NCBI RefSeq assembly: GCF_025376885.1
Contig: NZ_JAHUBR010000001.1
Span: forward strand, 744,001-808,000
Origin: Pseudoruegeria sp. SHC-113
GTDB lineage: Bacteria; Pseudomonadota; Alphaproteobacteria; Rhodobacterales; Rhodobacteraceae
Direction of reading: 5' to 3'
Length of the DNA: 64,000 nucleotides
Positions within the stretch are counted from its first letter, which is position 1. Every line of letters starts with the position of its first letter. The translations under genes and the position numbers were made by a program. Below, in pieces: positions 51,061-59,505 of this stretch. The notes beneath the pieces are model-generated. The model worked only from the letters and a program-made list of their open reading frames with translations. It made no database searches and was not told the DNA's origin.

Positions 51061-53967
51061 TTATGCGGCCCAGATCTTGCAGAGAGTGGCTTTCGTCTCC
51101 TGCATCTGGGTGACCGAGTCATAGCCATAGGTCTGGGCGGTGTTGGTGGATTCACCGAGCACGTAAGGATCGGCACCGACCGGATACTTGCTCCGCAGGT
51201 CCTCCCCTTCCAGATGCCCGCCGAAGTGGAACGGCATGAAGGCAACGCCTTCGCCCACGCGTTCCGTCACCATGGCCATCACCTTGACCTTGCCGCCTTC
51301 CGGGCCTTCGACCCAGACCTGCGCGCCGTCCCGCACACCAAGGTTATTGGCGTCACGCGGGTTGATCTCGACGAACATGTCTTGCTGAAGTTCGGCCAGC
51401 CAGGGGTTGGACCGGGTTTCGTCCCCGCCGCCCTCATATTCGACCAGACGGCCGGAGGTGAGGATGATCGGGTAGTCCTTCGAGAAGTCGTTCTTCTGGA
51501 TGGAAGCGTACAGCGTGGGCACGCGCCAGAAGTGCTTGTCCTCGTAGGTCGGGTAGTCCGCCACCAGATCGCGCCGGTTGGAATAGAGCGGCTCGCGGTG
51601 CAGCGGCACCGGATCCGGGAAGTTCCACACAACCGCGCGGGCCTTGGCGTTGCCGAAGGGCGCACACTCATGGGCAATGGCCACGCGCTGGATGCCGCCC
51701 GAGAGGTCGGTCTTCCAGTTCACGGTGCCAATGTCGCCATCACCGGCCACGGCCTCGATCGCGGCACGCTCTTCCGGTGTCAGGTCGCCGTCCCAGCCGA
51801 GATCCATCAGCATCTGCATGGTGAACTCGGGGTAGCCGTCCTGAATCTCCGAACCCGCCGAATAGACGCCCTCGGCCAGCAGGTTGTCGCCATCGCGCTC
51901 CACGCCGAAACGGGCGCGGAAGGTCAGGCCACCCTGGCTGACAGGTTTGGACATGTCATAGAGGTTCGGCGTGCCGGGATGGTTCATCTCGGCGGTGCCC
52001 CAGCTCGGCCACGGCAGGCCATAGTAGTCGCCATCGGCCGGCCCACCCACAGCTTGCAGCGTGGTGCGGTCGAAGGTGTGCTGGTTGGCCATGTGCATCT
52101 TCAGCCGTTCCGGGCTCTGCCCGGTGTAGCCGATCGTCCACATGCCGCGGTTGAACTCGCGGGTGATGTCCTCGATGTTGGGCTCGTTCTCGCCATCCAT
52201 GGAGATGTTGCGGAACAGCCGATCCTCGAAGCCGAACTTCTTGGCAAACAGCGCCATGATCACGTGGTCGGGCTTGCTCTCGAAGAGCGGCGCCATGACC
52301 TGATCGCGCCACTGCAGCGAGCGGTTGGAGGCCGTCACCGAGCCGCGGGTCTCGAACTGCGTCGTCGCCGGCAGCAGGTAAACGCCATCGGTCCGGTCCT
52401 GCAGCACAGCCGAGACGGTCGGGAAGGGATCGACCACGACGAGAAGGTCGAGCTTCTCCATCGCCGTCTTCATTTCCTTCTGACGCGTCTGCGAGTTCGG
52501 CGCGTGGCCCCAGAGCACCATGGCCCGCGTGTTGTCGGGCTGATCAAGGTTCTCCTTGGCTTCCAGAACACCGTCGATCCAGCGGCTTACGGGGATGCCC
52601 GTCAGGTTCATCATGGCTTTATCCTTGCCGTCAGCGCCCTTGATGGTGCCGAAGCGGGATTTCAGCCAGTCCAGATCCTCTTCCCAGACCCGGGCCCAAT
52701 GCGCCCAGGAGCCGGCCGACAGGCCGTAGTAGCCCGGCAGCGTGTCGGCCAGAACGCCAAGGTCGGTTGCGCCCTGCACGTTGTCGTGGCCGCGGAAGAT
52801 ATTGGTGCCGCCGCCTTCGGTGCCCATGTTGCCAAGGGCGAGCTGCAGGATGCAGTAGGCGCGGGTGTTGTTGTTGCCGTTGGTGTGCTGCGTGCCACCC
52901 ATGCACCAGATCACGGTTCCGGGGCGGTTGTTGACCATGGTAAGCGCCACGCGGCGCAGCTGGCTGCCGGGCACGCCGGTGACGCGCTCGACTTCTTCCG
53001 GGTTCCATTTCCGCACTTCCTCGCGGATCTGGTCCATCCCCCAGACACGGGTGCGGATGAACTCCTTGTCCTCCCAGCCGTTCTCGAAGATGTGGTACAG
53101 GATGCCCCAGATCAGGGCCACGTCGGAGCCCGGACGGAAGCGGACATACTCATCGGCGTGCGCGGCCGTGCGCGTGAAGCGCGGGTCGCAGACGATGAGC
53201 GGTGCGTTGTTCTGTTCCTTGGCTTTCAGGATGTGAAGCAGCGAAACAGGGTGCGCCTCGGCCGGGTTGCCGCCGATCAGGAAGATCGCGCGGGATTTGT
53301 GGATGTCGTTGTAGCTGTTGGTCATGGCGCCGTAGCCCCATGTGTTCGCAACACCCGCAACGGTGGTGGAGTGGCAGATCCGGGCCTGGTGATCGATGTT
53401 GTTCGTGCCCCAGTAGGCGGCGAACTTGCGATACAGGTAGGCCTGCTCGTTGTTGTGCTTGGCGGAGCCGAGCCAGTAGACGCTGTCTGCGCCGCTTTCT
53501 TCGCGAATCGAGAGCATCTTGTCGCCGATCTCGTCGATCGCCTGCTCCCAGCTGATGCGCACCCATTCCCCGTTCTCTTTCTTCATCGGGTACTTCAGGC
53601 GGCGCTCGCCGTGGGCGTGTTCGCGCACGGCTGCCCCTTTGGCGCAATGGGCGCCAAGGTTGAACGGGCTGTCCCAGCCGGGCTCTTGCCCGATCCAGAC
53701 GCCGTTGCTGACCTCTGCCACCACGGTACAGCCAACCGAGCAGTGGGTGCAGACGGATTTCACCGTCTCCACGGCGCCGGTGATGGCGGCTTGGGCGTTG
53801 GCGCGGGTGACGGTGCCTCCGGTGGCACCGAGTGCGGCTAGGCCACCGATGGCCAGGCCGGAGCCACGCAGAAAGGCGCGGCGATCCACCGATTTATCGG
53901 CGATGTTTTGCAGGAGGCTTGTCCGCTGGGGGCGTCGCGCAACCCCGTTGGTCTTTTTCCTGAGCAT
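51061..53967 (-). CDS. formate dehydrogenase alpha subunit (Mo/W-bisMGD, Tat-exported)
   Basis: 968-residue catalytic subunit oxidising formate to CO2. Twin-arginine signal VDRRAFLRGSGLAIGGLAAL (R29-R30), [4Fe-4S] site SVCTHCSVGCTVV with a fourth Cys in GAHCAKGAAVREH, and the active site in NIDHQARICHSTTVAGVANT, where the metal ligand is Cys, not selenocysteine. GGNPAEAHPVSLLHI and GGTQHTNGNNNTRAYCILQL are typical of periplasmic FDH of the FdoG/Fdh3 class. It needs the TorD-like chaperone and Tat peptide genes upstream. Whether Mo or W is used cannot be read from sequence. Confidence 0.95.
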   Translation of the reverse strand: MLRKKTNGVARRPQRTSLLQNIADKSVDRRAFLRGSGLAIGGLAALGATGGTVTRANAQAAITGAVETVKSVCTHCSVGCTVVAEVSNGVWIGQEPGWDSPFNLGAHCAKGAAVREHAHGERRLKYPMKKENGEWVRISWEQAIDEIGDKMLSIREESGADSVYWLGSAKHNNEQAYLYRKFAAYWGTNNIDHQARICHSTTVAGVANTWGYGAMTNSYNDIHKSRAIFLIGGNPAEAHPVSLLHILKAKEQNNAPLIVCDPRFTRTAAHADEYVRFRPGSDVALIWGILYHIFENGWEDKEFIRTRVWGMDQIREEVRKWNPEEVERVTGVPGSQLRRVALTMVNNRPGTVIWCMGGTQHTNGNNNTRAYCILQLALGNMGTEGGGTNIFRGHDNVQGATDLGVLADTLPGYYGLSAGSWAHWARVWEEDLDWLKSRFGTIKGADGKDKAMMNLTGIPVSRWIDGVLEAKENLDQPDNTRAMVLWGHAPNSQTRQKEMKTAMEKLDLLVVVDPFPTVSAVLQDRTDGVYLLPATTQFETRGSVTASNRSLQWRDQVMAPLFESKPDHVIMALFAKKFGFEDRLFRNISMDGENEPNIEDITREFNRGMWTIGYTGQSPERLKMHMANQHTFDRTTLQAVGGPADGDYYGLPWPSWGTAEMNHPGTPNLYDMSKPVSQGGLTFRARFGVERDGDNLLAEGVYSAGSEIQDGYPEFTMQMLMDLGWDGDLTPEERAAIEAVAGDGDIGTVNWKTDLSGGIQRVAIAHECAPFGNAKARAVVWNFPDPVPLHREPLYSNRRDLVADYPTYEDKHFWRVPTLYASIQKNDFSKDYPIILTSGRLVEYEGGGDETRSNPWLAELQQDMFVEINPRDANNLGVRDGAQVWVEGPEGGKVKVMAMVTERVGEGVAFMPFHFGGHLEGEDLRSKYPVGADPYVLGESTNTAQTYGYDSVTQMQETKATLCKIWAA

Positions 53968-54076
53968 GTGTCCTCTCCCTTGCTAGACCGGGCTTCCCCG
54001 GTGGGCTGGGTATGAAAAATGGCTGGCCTTTCTGGGCGTCACGCAACCGGCGGGCCGTAGTGCCGTCCGTCCGCTC

Positions 54077-54265
54077 TTAGAAGCGGGCGGTGTCGTAGTA
54101 CTGGCGGGTGTGCGGGGTATCCTGCATCCCGGTGCCCGGAGCCTCGGCCGCTTCGGCCTCGTCTGCGGGCAGGGCGGCGGCCGCAACGGCAGCCGGTGCA
54201 CCGGTGGCAGCGAGTTTCAGAAACCCGCGGCGGCTGGTGCCTTCGCCTTCAGTCTTCTTGCTCAT
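54077..54265 (-). CDS. formate dehydrogenase region Tat-target protein
   Basis: 62 residues: a twin-arginine signal (TSRRGFLKLAATGAPAAVAA) followed by a short acidic segment ending in TPHTRQYYDTARF. This is the small protein regularly found just before fdhA in proteobacterial FDH operons. It may be a Tat-exported accessory subunit (FdhX/FdhE-like in position, not in sequence). The ribosome site GGAGGAGC precedes ATG 54265. Confidence 0.85.
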   Translation of the reverse strand: MSKKTEGEGTSRRGFLKLAATGAPAAVAAAALPADEAEAAEAPGTGMQDTPHTRQYYDTARF

Positions 54266-54302
54266 CCTTGCTCCTCCTTAGGGTTGTTCAAGGGGTGCGG
54301 GC

Positions 54303-54911
54303 TCATCCCGCGCTCATCCGGAAGGCCTCGCGCTCGATCTCCATGAAAGCCTTGCCGATCGAGCCGACAGAGGCATAGAGGACCGAGGACTGAGCCCCTT
54401 CCAAATCCGAAAAGAAATGCGCGGCCCAGGGGCCGATGTGCTTGCCGTAAAAGGCTTTCTGAACCTCCAGCGGCGCGGGCTTGCCGAAGCGCCCGGTGAT
54501 CATCCCGGCCATCATCTCCATCAGGCTGGCGATGTTGTCTTCGGGTTCATAGACGTTCTCGGCCCGCGTGATGCCCTGTGCGGCCATGTCGTTGCGCAGC
54601 AGGGCGAGCGGTTTTTCGTTCAGGAACCCCGTCAGGTAGAAGCTCGCGTAGGGCAGCAGCTCGCCGCGGCCAAGCCCGATGAACAGCGCGTTGAACTCGC
54701 GTTCCGCGGCTTTGGGCTTGGTGACCTTCGCCACGCGCGACAGCGCCGAAACGGCCTGCCCCAGATCGCTCTCATCCCCGGACAGCGCGGCGGCGCGGCC
54801 CAGAAGATCGGCATTGGGCGGGGCTGCCAGAAGCACGCCGAGGAAATCGTAGAGATCGGCCCGCAGCTGATCTTCCTCGGCAATGGCAATGGGGGTGGCT
54901 TCTGCAGACAT
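54303..54911 (-). CDS. TorD/DmsD-family chaperone for formate dehydrogenase
   Basis: 202-residue all-helical cytoplasmic chaperone. Recognised by EEDQLRADLYDFLGVLLAAP at the N-terminus, REFNALFIGLGRGELLPYAS, and the signature EPEDNIASLMEMMAGMI near residue 125. Such proteins bind Tat signals and hold the apoenzyme until the molybdopterin cofactor is inserted. The start is immediately after the DUF3306 stop codon. Confidence 0.88.
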   Translation of the reverse strand: MSAEATPIAIAEEDQLRADLYDFLGVLLAAPPNADLLGRAAALSGDESDLGQAVSALSRVAKVTKPKAAEREFNALFIGLGRGELLPYASFYLTGFLNEKPLALLRNDMAAQGITRAENVYEPEDNIASLMEMMAGMITGRFGKPAPLEVQKAFYGKHIGPWAAHFFSDLEGAQSSVLYASVGSIGKAFMEIEREAFRMSAG

Positions 54912-55547
54912 CTAGGCTCCTTCGGGGGCGGCAGTGAAATGAAACGCCATGCGGCGGCGCGCCGGCGGGGCAAGGGGCTCGGCGGCAGGGGCCATGTGGT
55001 CGGGCGCGGGTTCAGCTTGTGCTTCAGGCGCGGCCTCGGCGAGCAGCGGCTCCTCGGTCGGTGCCTCTGCAGCCACCTCTGCGTCGCTTGCCTCGATTGC
55101 TTCCACGAGCGTGTCCTTGGCTGCCTCTGCGGCCTTTCGGGCCATTTCCTCGACATGGACGCTCAGCCCCTTGCCGACGATGTAGCTCGTCTGCAGATCC
55201 TTCACGACGGTCGCGGCATCGGTGTAGTCGTCGGCGTAATCCACCAGATCATCGAGGCAGGCCAGCACTGGATTCGAGCGCCAGAGCTTGCGCAGCGCGC
55301 GGCGGCGCAGGTGTTCGGGGACGGCCTTGGTCATGAAGCCCGAGAAATCGTCGCCGGGCTGCAGGCTGTCGGGATCGGGCAGATCGAGGCTGGCGAGGAT
55401 CTCGGCGTCGGTTTGCTCGGCCTGCTCGGCGCGCAGGGCTTCGGCCTGCGCCTCCTCCTCGGCAGCGGCCAGCGCGGCGGCCTCCTGTGCCGCCTCGGCC
55501 TGCACGCCCGCCTTGCGGCGCGACCAGAAATCCGCGCCCCGGCTCAT
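54912..55547 (-). CDS. DUF3306 protein of formate dehydrogenase loci
   Basis: 211 residues. N-terminal SRGADFWSRRKAGVQAEAAQ, then DAEILASLDLPDPDSLQPGDDFSGFM and HLRRRALRKLWRSNPVLACLDDLVDYADDY, the hallmark of DUF3306. A low-complexity Ala/Glu/Pro tail follows. Always seen with DUF3305 near formate dehydrogenase; proposed to aid maturation, but unproven. It overlaps the DUF3305 stop (ATGA). Confidence 0.88.
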   Translation of the reverse strand: MSRGADFWSRRKAGVQAEAAQEAAALAAAEEEAQAEALRAEQAEQTDAEILASLDLPDPDSLQPGDDFSGFMTKAVPEHLRRRALRKLWRSNPVLACLDDLVDYADDYTDAATVVKDLQTSYIVGKGLSVHVEEMARKAAEAAKDTLVEAIEASDAEVAAEAPTEEPLLAEAAPEAQAEPAPDHMAPAAEPLAPPARRRMAFHFTAAPEGA

Positions 55548-56101
55548 TGCAAACGCCCCCGACGGCTGCCCGGCGCACGGAACACATCCGCCATTTGCGG
55601 GATGCGCGCATCGCCCTTGCCGTCTTCCTTCATGTCCACGCGGCGCTTGTCGCGGCGGCGTTTCACGAAGACTTCGTCCTCGTGGTGCTCCTGCACGAAC
55701 GCATGGATCCAGCCGACGAGCCCCTCGGGCATCGGCACCAGCTCCACGATCTCTTCGCCGCTATCGAGGTAATCCTGCGTCTCGTAGGGAGAGGCCGTGG
55801 CCATCACCACCTCAAGGCCCGTCGGGCTGCCGGGCGTTGGGCGCAGCACCACGCCGATGCTAGGCACGCGGCTCGAAAGGGCAGTGAGATAGGCCTCGGT
55901 TTCGCCGCGCCACAGCTCCAGCGGCACGGTGGCGGCGTGGTATTCCACCGCCTCGCCTTCGCGGCGCAGCTCGTACCAGCTGCGGTCCGGCGCTCCGGGC
56001 AGAACCGCCACCGCCTTCCACGCCCACTGCGCCCACCGCGTCACCCCCGGAGATTTCCGGATGACGATCCCGAGTGGCATCGAAGCAGTGGCCTGCGGCA
56101 T
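55544..56101 (-). CDS. DUF3305 protein of formate dehydrogenase loci
   Basis: 185 residues: MPLGIVIRKSPGVTRWAQWA, WYELRREGEAVEYHAATVPLELWRGETEAYL, and VELVPMPEGLVGWIHAFVQEHH, matching DUF3305. First gene of the long minus-strand fdh operon. The start is ATG 56101 with GGGAGGAAG upstream; 36 more codons are open but lie in the intergenic region. The basic C-terminus (KRRRDKRRVDMKEDGK) is unexplained. Confidence 0.87.
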   Translation of the reverse strand: MPQATASMPLGIVIRKSPGVTRWAQWAWKAVAVLPGAPDRSWYELRREGEAVEYHAATVPLELWRGETEAYLTALSSRVPSIGVVLRPTPGSPTGLEVVMATASPYETQDYLDSGEEIVELVPMPEGLVGWIHAFVQEHHEDEVFVKRRRDKRRVDMKEDGKGDARIPQMADVFRAPGSRRGRLQ

Positions 56102-56438
56102 GTAATGTCTTCCTCCCGTTGCCGGACTTTTGTCTCTGGCCCTTCCACTCTGAGCCGATCTCGCGCTTTCGCAAAGGAAATTTACTTCAGGGCAAGTGGG
56201 CCGGACCAAAGGTGGACATTTTGACCGTCCCGGGATCGGCGCGGTGCGCGGCTCGGACGAATTGTCTAGTTTTGCGAAAGCCTGAGTTTTTTGCTTGGGG
56301 AGGTGCTGCGATGCGGCATGCGAATCACCTGCCGCTTTCCCTGAAAACGCCTTTACGCGCCCTAGGTTTCGTGACTACGTGAATAGGGGAATCGCGATCG
56401 CCAGGCCCGGCGCACCGGCACATTGCCGAGGAGGAGAC
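56102..56438. promoter_or_regulatory. 337-base divergent control region of the formate dehydrogenase locus
   Basis: Must hold promoters of the fdh operon (minus) and the ferredoxin gene (plus). It contains an 11-bp perfect inverted repeat whose arms, GCTTTCGCAAA (56165-56175) and TTTGCGAAAGC (56271-56281), are 106 bases apart centre to centre. Each arm is itself near-palindromic (CTTT-NNN-AAAG). I saw no sigma-54 type GG-N10-GC promoter. The rest shows no ORF I would support. Confidence 0.55.
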
Positions 56439-58403
56439 ATGGCCAAGCAGCTGATTTTATGTGATTGTTTGGGGAGCCAGGCGATCGACGGCGCGGCAAT
56501 CGGCGCGGCAAGCGGGCTCGCCTGCTCACGCGTGCACTCGGGCTTGTGCGGCGCGCAGGCCGAGGCCGCCGCCGCCCTGATCGCGCAAGGCGAGGCCGTG
56601 ATCGCCTGCCAGCAGGAGCGCAGTTTTTTCGAGGATCTGGCGGCTGAAATCGAGGCCCCGACACCGCTCTTCGTGGACCTGCGCGACCGGGCCGGATGGT
56701 CCGACGAAGGCGACTCCGCCGCGCCGAAAATGGCCGCGCTGGCCGCCGAAGCCCTGATCCCGCCGGCTGGCGGCAAACTGCTCGACGTGACCTCGGAAGG
56801 GCTCTGCCTAATCCTCGGCCCCGCCGAACGCGCTTTTGAAGCCGCCGCACAACTGGCCGGGAGCCTGAGCGTCACCGTGCTGCTGGAAACCCCCGCCGAG
56901 CTGCCGCTGGATCGCGGCTTTGACGTGGTGGTGGGCCGCCTGAAATTCGCCTCGGGCGCGCTGGGCCAGTTTGCGCTGCGCGTCGATGCCTTGCAGCAGG
57001 TCGAGCGGGGCGGGCGCGGAGCCTTCACGCTCACGCCACCGCGCGATGGCGGCCAGACGGAATGCGATGTGATCCTCGATCTGCGGGGCGGCACGCCGCT
57101 CTTTCCTGCGCCGGAGAAACGCGAAGGCTACCTGCGCCCCGATCCGGGGGATGCCAAGGCCGTGGCGGCGGCGATTTTCGAGGCCGGGCAGATGGTCGGC
57201 ACCTTCGAGAAGCCGCTCTATCTGGCCTACAACGAACATATCTGCGCCCATGCCCGCGCCGAGCAGACGGGCTGCAGCAAGTGCCTCGACATCTGCCCCA
57301 CCGGGGCAATCACGCCCGATGGCGAGCATGTGGCAATTGACCCGATGATCTGTGCCGGCTGCGGCGCCTGTTCGGCGCTCTGCCCCTCCGGTGCGATCAC
57401 CTATGACGATCCGCCTGTGGCCCATGCGGTGCGCCGGATGCAGGTACTATCCGAAACCTACGCCAAGGCCGGCGGCAAAGCCCCGCGCCTTCTGGTGCAT
57501 GATGACGTCTACGGCAGCGAGATGATCTCGCTCTCCGCCCGCTTCGGGCGCGGCCTTCCCGCCGATGTGCTGCCGCTGGCGGTTGGTACCGTGACGGGCT
57601 TTGGCCATGCCGAGATGCTGGCAGCATTGGCGGTCGGCTTTGCCGAGGTCTCGGTTCTGCTCGCGCCCAAAGCCGAAGCCGGCGTGATCGAAGGCGAGGC
57701 AGCGCTGGCCCGTGCGCTCTCCGGGGCCTCCGGCGCGCAGGTCCATGTGCTCGATATCGCGGACCCGGACGCCTTGAGCGCACAGCTTTACGAGGCGGCA
57801 AAACCGCCCGCGCCCATCGCACCCGTGCTTCCCTTGGGGGATCGGCGGCAGGTCACCCGGCTCGCCGCCAAGGCGCTGAACCCCGGCAGTGACGCCACCC
57901 TGCCGCTGCCCGCAGGCGCGCCCTATGGCGCGGTGCTGGTCGATACCGACGCCTGCACGCTCTGCCTCTCCTGCGTGTCGCTCTGCCCCGCAGGCGCGCT
58001 TCTGGACAACGAGGACATGCCGCAGCTGCGTTTCCAGGAAGACGCCTGCCTGCAATGCGGCATCTGCAAGACGATTTGCCCGGAGCAGGCCATTGCCCTT
58101 GAGCCGCGGATGAACCTCTCGGAAACCGCTCTGGCGCAAGTGGTTTTGCACGAAGAAGAGCCCTACGCCTGCATCGAATGCGGCGCGCTCTTCGGGGTGA
58201 AATCCACAGTGGAGCGCATCGTGGAGCAGCTCGCCGGGAAGCATCCGATGTTTGCCACCAGCGAGGCCGGGAAGATGATCCGCATGTGCGACAATTGCCG
58301 GGTCAACGCCCAGTTCCACCAGCAGAACAACCCGTTCTCAGGCGGCGAGCGGCCCAAACCGCGTACCACCGACGACTACTACAGCGAGCGCAAGGATCAC
58401 TGA
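56439..58403 (+). CDS. multi-cluster 4Fe-4S ferredoxin-type protein of formate dehydrogenase loci
   Basis: 654 residues. N-terminal AKQLILCDCLGSQAIDGAAI resembles a corrinoid/HdrA-like or CoM-heterodisulfide-reductase-associated start. Two double ferredoxin modules follow: CSKCLDICPTGAI with CAGCGACSALCPSGAI near residues 285-325, and CTLCLSCVSLCPAGAL with CLQCGICKTICPEQAI near 505-550. Further Cys lie in CIECGALFG and MCDNCRVNAQF. Probably a cytoplasmic electron carrier or maturation factor for FDH; the exact role is unknown. GAGGAGGAG precedes ATG 56439. It overlaps the convergent cytochrome gene by seven bases. Confidence 0.88.
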   Translation: MAKQLILCDCLGSQAIDGAAIGAASGLACSRVHSGLCGAQAEAAAALIAQGEAVIACQQERSFFEDLAAEIEAPTPLFVDLRDRAGWSDEGDSAAPKMAALAAEALIPPAGGKLLDVTSEGLCLILGPAERAFEAAAQLAGSLSVTVLLETPAELPLDRGFDVVVGRLKFASGALGQFALRVDALQQVERGGRGAFTLTPPRDGGQTECDVILDLRGGTPLFPAPEKREGYLRPDPGDAKAVAAAIFEAGQMVGTFEKPLYLAYNEHICAHARAEQTGCSKCLDICPTGAITPDGEHVAIDPMICAGCGACSALCPSGAITYDDPPVAHAVRRMQVLSETYAKAGGKAPRLLVHDDVYGSEMISLSARFGRGLPADVLPLAVGTVTGFGHAEMLAALAVGFAEVSVLLAPKAEAGVIEGEAALARALSGASGAQVHVLDIADPDALSAQLYEAAKPPAPIAPVLPLGDRRQVTRLAAKALNPGSDATLPLPAGAPYGAVLVDTDACTLCLSCVSLCPAGALLDNEDMPQLRFQEDACLQCGICKTICPEQAIALEPRMNLSETALAQVVLHEEEPYACIECGALFGVKSTVERIVEQLAGKHPMFATSEAGKMIRMCDNCRVNAQFHQQNNPFSGGERPKPRTTDDYYSERKDH

Positions 58404-59182
58404 TGCTGGATTGGAGCGCCCAGATCAGCCGGGGCGATGGCGGACACAAAGGCAAGGATCGCGTCGAGATCCTCCAGCGTCATTTCCACCGGCGCGATGG
58501 GGCTTGGGCGCGTCGCGTCGAAGGGCTCGGTGATGTCGGCGACCTGCGTAAACGCCGGGTGTGGCTTGAGCGCGTAGAAGGCCATGAAACGCTCCTCCCA
58601 GTCGCCAAAAGTGCGCAGCACGGCGAAAGAGGGCGTGGAGCCAAGCCCGTCCATCCGGTTGATCTCGCCGATCACATGGCAGCGCCCGCAAAGCGTGAGC
58701 GACAGACGCGCGCCTTCTTCCGCGTCGCCGTCAAACACGGTGGCCTCCGCGACAACGGCCTCGACCATGGGCGCGGTATAGGCCTCGCCCGCCGCAGGCT
58801 GGAAGGCCAGCACGGTGTTCAGGCCGGTGTCCGACAGCAGCCAGTCGGCGAATTTCGCGCGATACTCGGCCCGCTCCGCGGCGGATGTATCGGCTTCGAT
58901 CAGCACATAAGTTGTGCCACCGCCGGAGAAAGCCGCCTTCCCACCGCCCTCGGCCGGGCGGGCAATGAGCAGCATGTCCACGCCCTCGGCATCGGGCAGG
59001 GCCACGGCCACACGGATAGAGTTTTTCAGCGAAAACCGGGGCAGCATATGCTTCAGAAGCCCGCTTTCGGCCAGTTCGGGCGCCGCGCCGAGCGTGATCT
59101 GACGCTCCTGCGCGGCGGCCTGAGCGCCGCAGAAAATCAGGGCCGCAATGGCCAGGCTTCGCTTGAATCCCTCTGTGCGCAT
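58397..59182 (-). CDS. periplasmic cytochrome c fused to a substrate-binding-protein-like domain
   Basis: 261 residues. Signal peptide (RSLAIAALIFCGAQAAAQ, to about 24). Residues 27-130 recall a shortened TupA/ModA-type oxyanion-binding protein: SGLLKHMLPRF at 40-50, VDMLLIARPAEGG at 68-80, and AKFADWLLSDTGLNTVLAFQ at 109-128, the usual C-terminal helix of that fold. A mono-haem cytochrome c follows: LCGRCHVIGEIN (Cys165, Cys168, His169). The start is ATG 59182 after GGGAGG; the longer frame is not protein-like. The binding-fold similarity is my reading and unproven. It lies beside FDH accessory genes, so electron transfer or Mo/W sensing is possible. Confidence 0.78.
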   Translation of the reverse strand: MRTEGFKRSLAIAALIFCGAQAAAQERQITLGAAPELAESGLLKHMLPRFSLKNSIRVAVALPDAEGVDMLLIARPAEGGGKAAFSGGGTTYVLIEADTSAAERAEYRAKFADWLLSDTGLNTVLAFQPAAGEAYTAPMVEAVVAEATVFDGDAEEGARLSLTLCGRCHVIGEINRMDGLGSTPSFAVLRTFGDWEERFMAFYALKPHPAFTQVADITEPFDATRPSPIAPVEMTLEDLDAILAFVSAIAPADLGAPIQHQ

Positions 59183-59310
59183 CCGCAGCCTCCCTCGCTT
59201 TCGCGCCCCTGTTCGCACCCTTGGCAAAGCGTAAGCGGCAGCCGTTTCGCGCGTCAATCCCCACAGAAATACCCCAAAGAACACTCCAGAAACCAACGGG
59301 AGATCGCCCC

Positions 59311-59505
59311 ATGAGCGACGATTTCAACATGTCCATGCGCAAGTTCCTCAAGCAGGTCGGCGTGACGAGCCAGCAGGCCATCGAAGCCGCCATGCGCGAG
59401 GCCGGCAAGCCCGGCGAGGCCTATGAGGCCAAGGTGGTGCTCACCATCGACGGGCTGAACCTGACCCACACCGTCACGGGCACCATCGCCGGGGATAACG
59501 CATGA
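59311..59505 (+). CDS. DUF6494-like small protein
   Basis: 64 residues: MSDDFNMSMRKFLKQVGVTS, then QQAIEAAMREAGKPGEAYEAKVVLTIDG in overlapping helices and a beta hairpin ending HTVTGTIAGDNA. A small conserved protein of FDH/ApbC neighbourhoods; function unknown. ATG 59311; the stop overlaps the apbC start (ATGA). First gene of a four-gene operon. Confidence 0.8.
   Translation: MSDDFNMSMRKFLKQVGVTSQQAIEAAMREAGKPGEAYEAKVVLTIDGLNLTHTVTGTIAGDNA

Noticed and set aside
50881-53841. 986-codon open frame antisense to fdhA, and similar long ones opposite ispH/ferredoxin reductase (32443-34668) and ALDH16 (39449-41950)
   Set aside because: Same shadow effect; the sense genes have complete family motifs and the antisense products show none.
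51061-53967. Possible selenocysteine formate dehydrogenase
   Set aside because: The active-site codon encodes Cys (QARICHST) and there is no in-frame TGA.
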